Shown: positions 63,675 through 64,000 of the stretch, piece after piece
How positions within the stretch are numbered: position 1 is the first letter of the stretch
Layout: every line of letters begins with the position of its first letter
From: Augochlora pura
Lineage: Eukaryota > Arthropoda > Insecta > Hymenoptera > Halictidae
Assembly: GCF_028453695.1 (NCBI RefSeq)
Contig: NC_135774.1
Location: 8,246,001 to 8,310,000, forward strand
DNA length: 64,000 nucleotides
Reading direction: 5' to 3'
The notes under the pieces: generated by a model
The model's input: the letters and a program-made list of their open reading frames with translations, nothing else
What the model was told of the DNA's origin: nothing
Databases searched by the model: none
Program-made: the position numbers and the translations under genes

Positions 63675-64000
63675 ATCTTTTTGCAAATCAAAGATGGCGT
63701 TTTGCAAATGGAAGACAGCTTTTTCGAAATCGAACGAAACATTGTACACAAATTACATTAATCTTTTTCAAAATAAAACTATCACGTCGTTTCTAAATCA
63801 AATTCACAATTTTGTTTAAATTAAGTTCACTTTTCTTCCGAATTAAAATCGCTCTTTTATAAAGGAGATTCACCTTTTTTAAATAAATGTCATTTTTTTC
63901 CAAATTCAAAACACAAATTACCCTCATACCAAATCAGATTCACTTTACTAAAGCAAATTCACCTTCGTCGAAATCAATTTTCTCCTTTTCGAAATCAAAT
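63675..64000. repeat. Degenerate array of TTTTTCGAAATCAAATTCAC-type units
   Basis: About twelve units of roughly 22-30 bp, with motifs CGAAATCAA, AAATCAAATTCAC and CTTTTTC, running off the window's right end. One end is therefore not seen. Confidence 0.65.

Overview
This is an AT-rich animal genomic window with very low gene density, most likely from an aculeate hymenopteran (bee or ant). The assignment rests on two exons of an insect cGMP-dependent protein kinase (the foraging/PKG gene), GT-AG introns, many small TTAA- and TA-flanked inverted-repeat elements, mariner and Tc1 relics, and abundant degenerate AT-rich minisatellites. Species identity is inference. No bacterial, CRISPR, rRNA or convincing tRNA feature was seen.

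The left end (1-7.6 kb) holds the certain gene. A coding exon at 1456-1733 encodes a leucine zipper with eight exact heptads plus the autoinhibitory RQAIS segment. An exon at 7472-7638 encodes the start of the first cyclic-nucleotide-binding domain. The splice phases match (2 nt + 1 nt of one Arg codon). The second exon ends in phase 1, and no downstream PKG exon was found, so the second binding domain and the kinase domain should lie beyond 64 kb. The rest of the window is then a giant intron or alternative-promoter region, more than 56 kb long.

Within it, a GC-raised block (25.38-27.96 kb) ends at a good splice donor and looks like a long 5' untranslated exon. It is followed by a 149-codon coding exon at 30564-31011 of unrecognised sequence. 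That exon also ends in phase 1, so it could splice in frame to the same downstream PKG exon as an alternative N terminus, or it could begin a separate nested gene. A second GC-rich block at 49.8-50.5 kb, with an initiator-like site and a possible donor, is a candidate further promoter. A 48-codon ORF with one membrane segment at 22.2 kb and a compact cluster of perfect hairpins at 36.76-36.87 kb are the most unusual non-PKG items.

The remainder is intronic or intergenic. It holds at least five small TTAA-flanked elements, several foldback elements (8.4-9.3, 10.0-10.2, 16.9-17.2 and 62.4-63.4 kb), a mariner terminus, a Tc1-type transposase C-terminal fragment, a dispersed family of about 170-200 bp with termini like GACTGCGGATTTTTATGCA, and many degenerate tandem arrays with units of 15, 27, 30-31, 43 and 44 bp. 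Isolated GC-raised islands of 200-500 bp without convincing ORFs may be regulatory. Most short ORFs look like chance products of AT-rich repeats.
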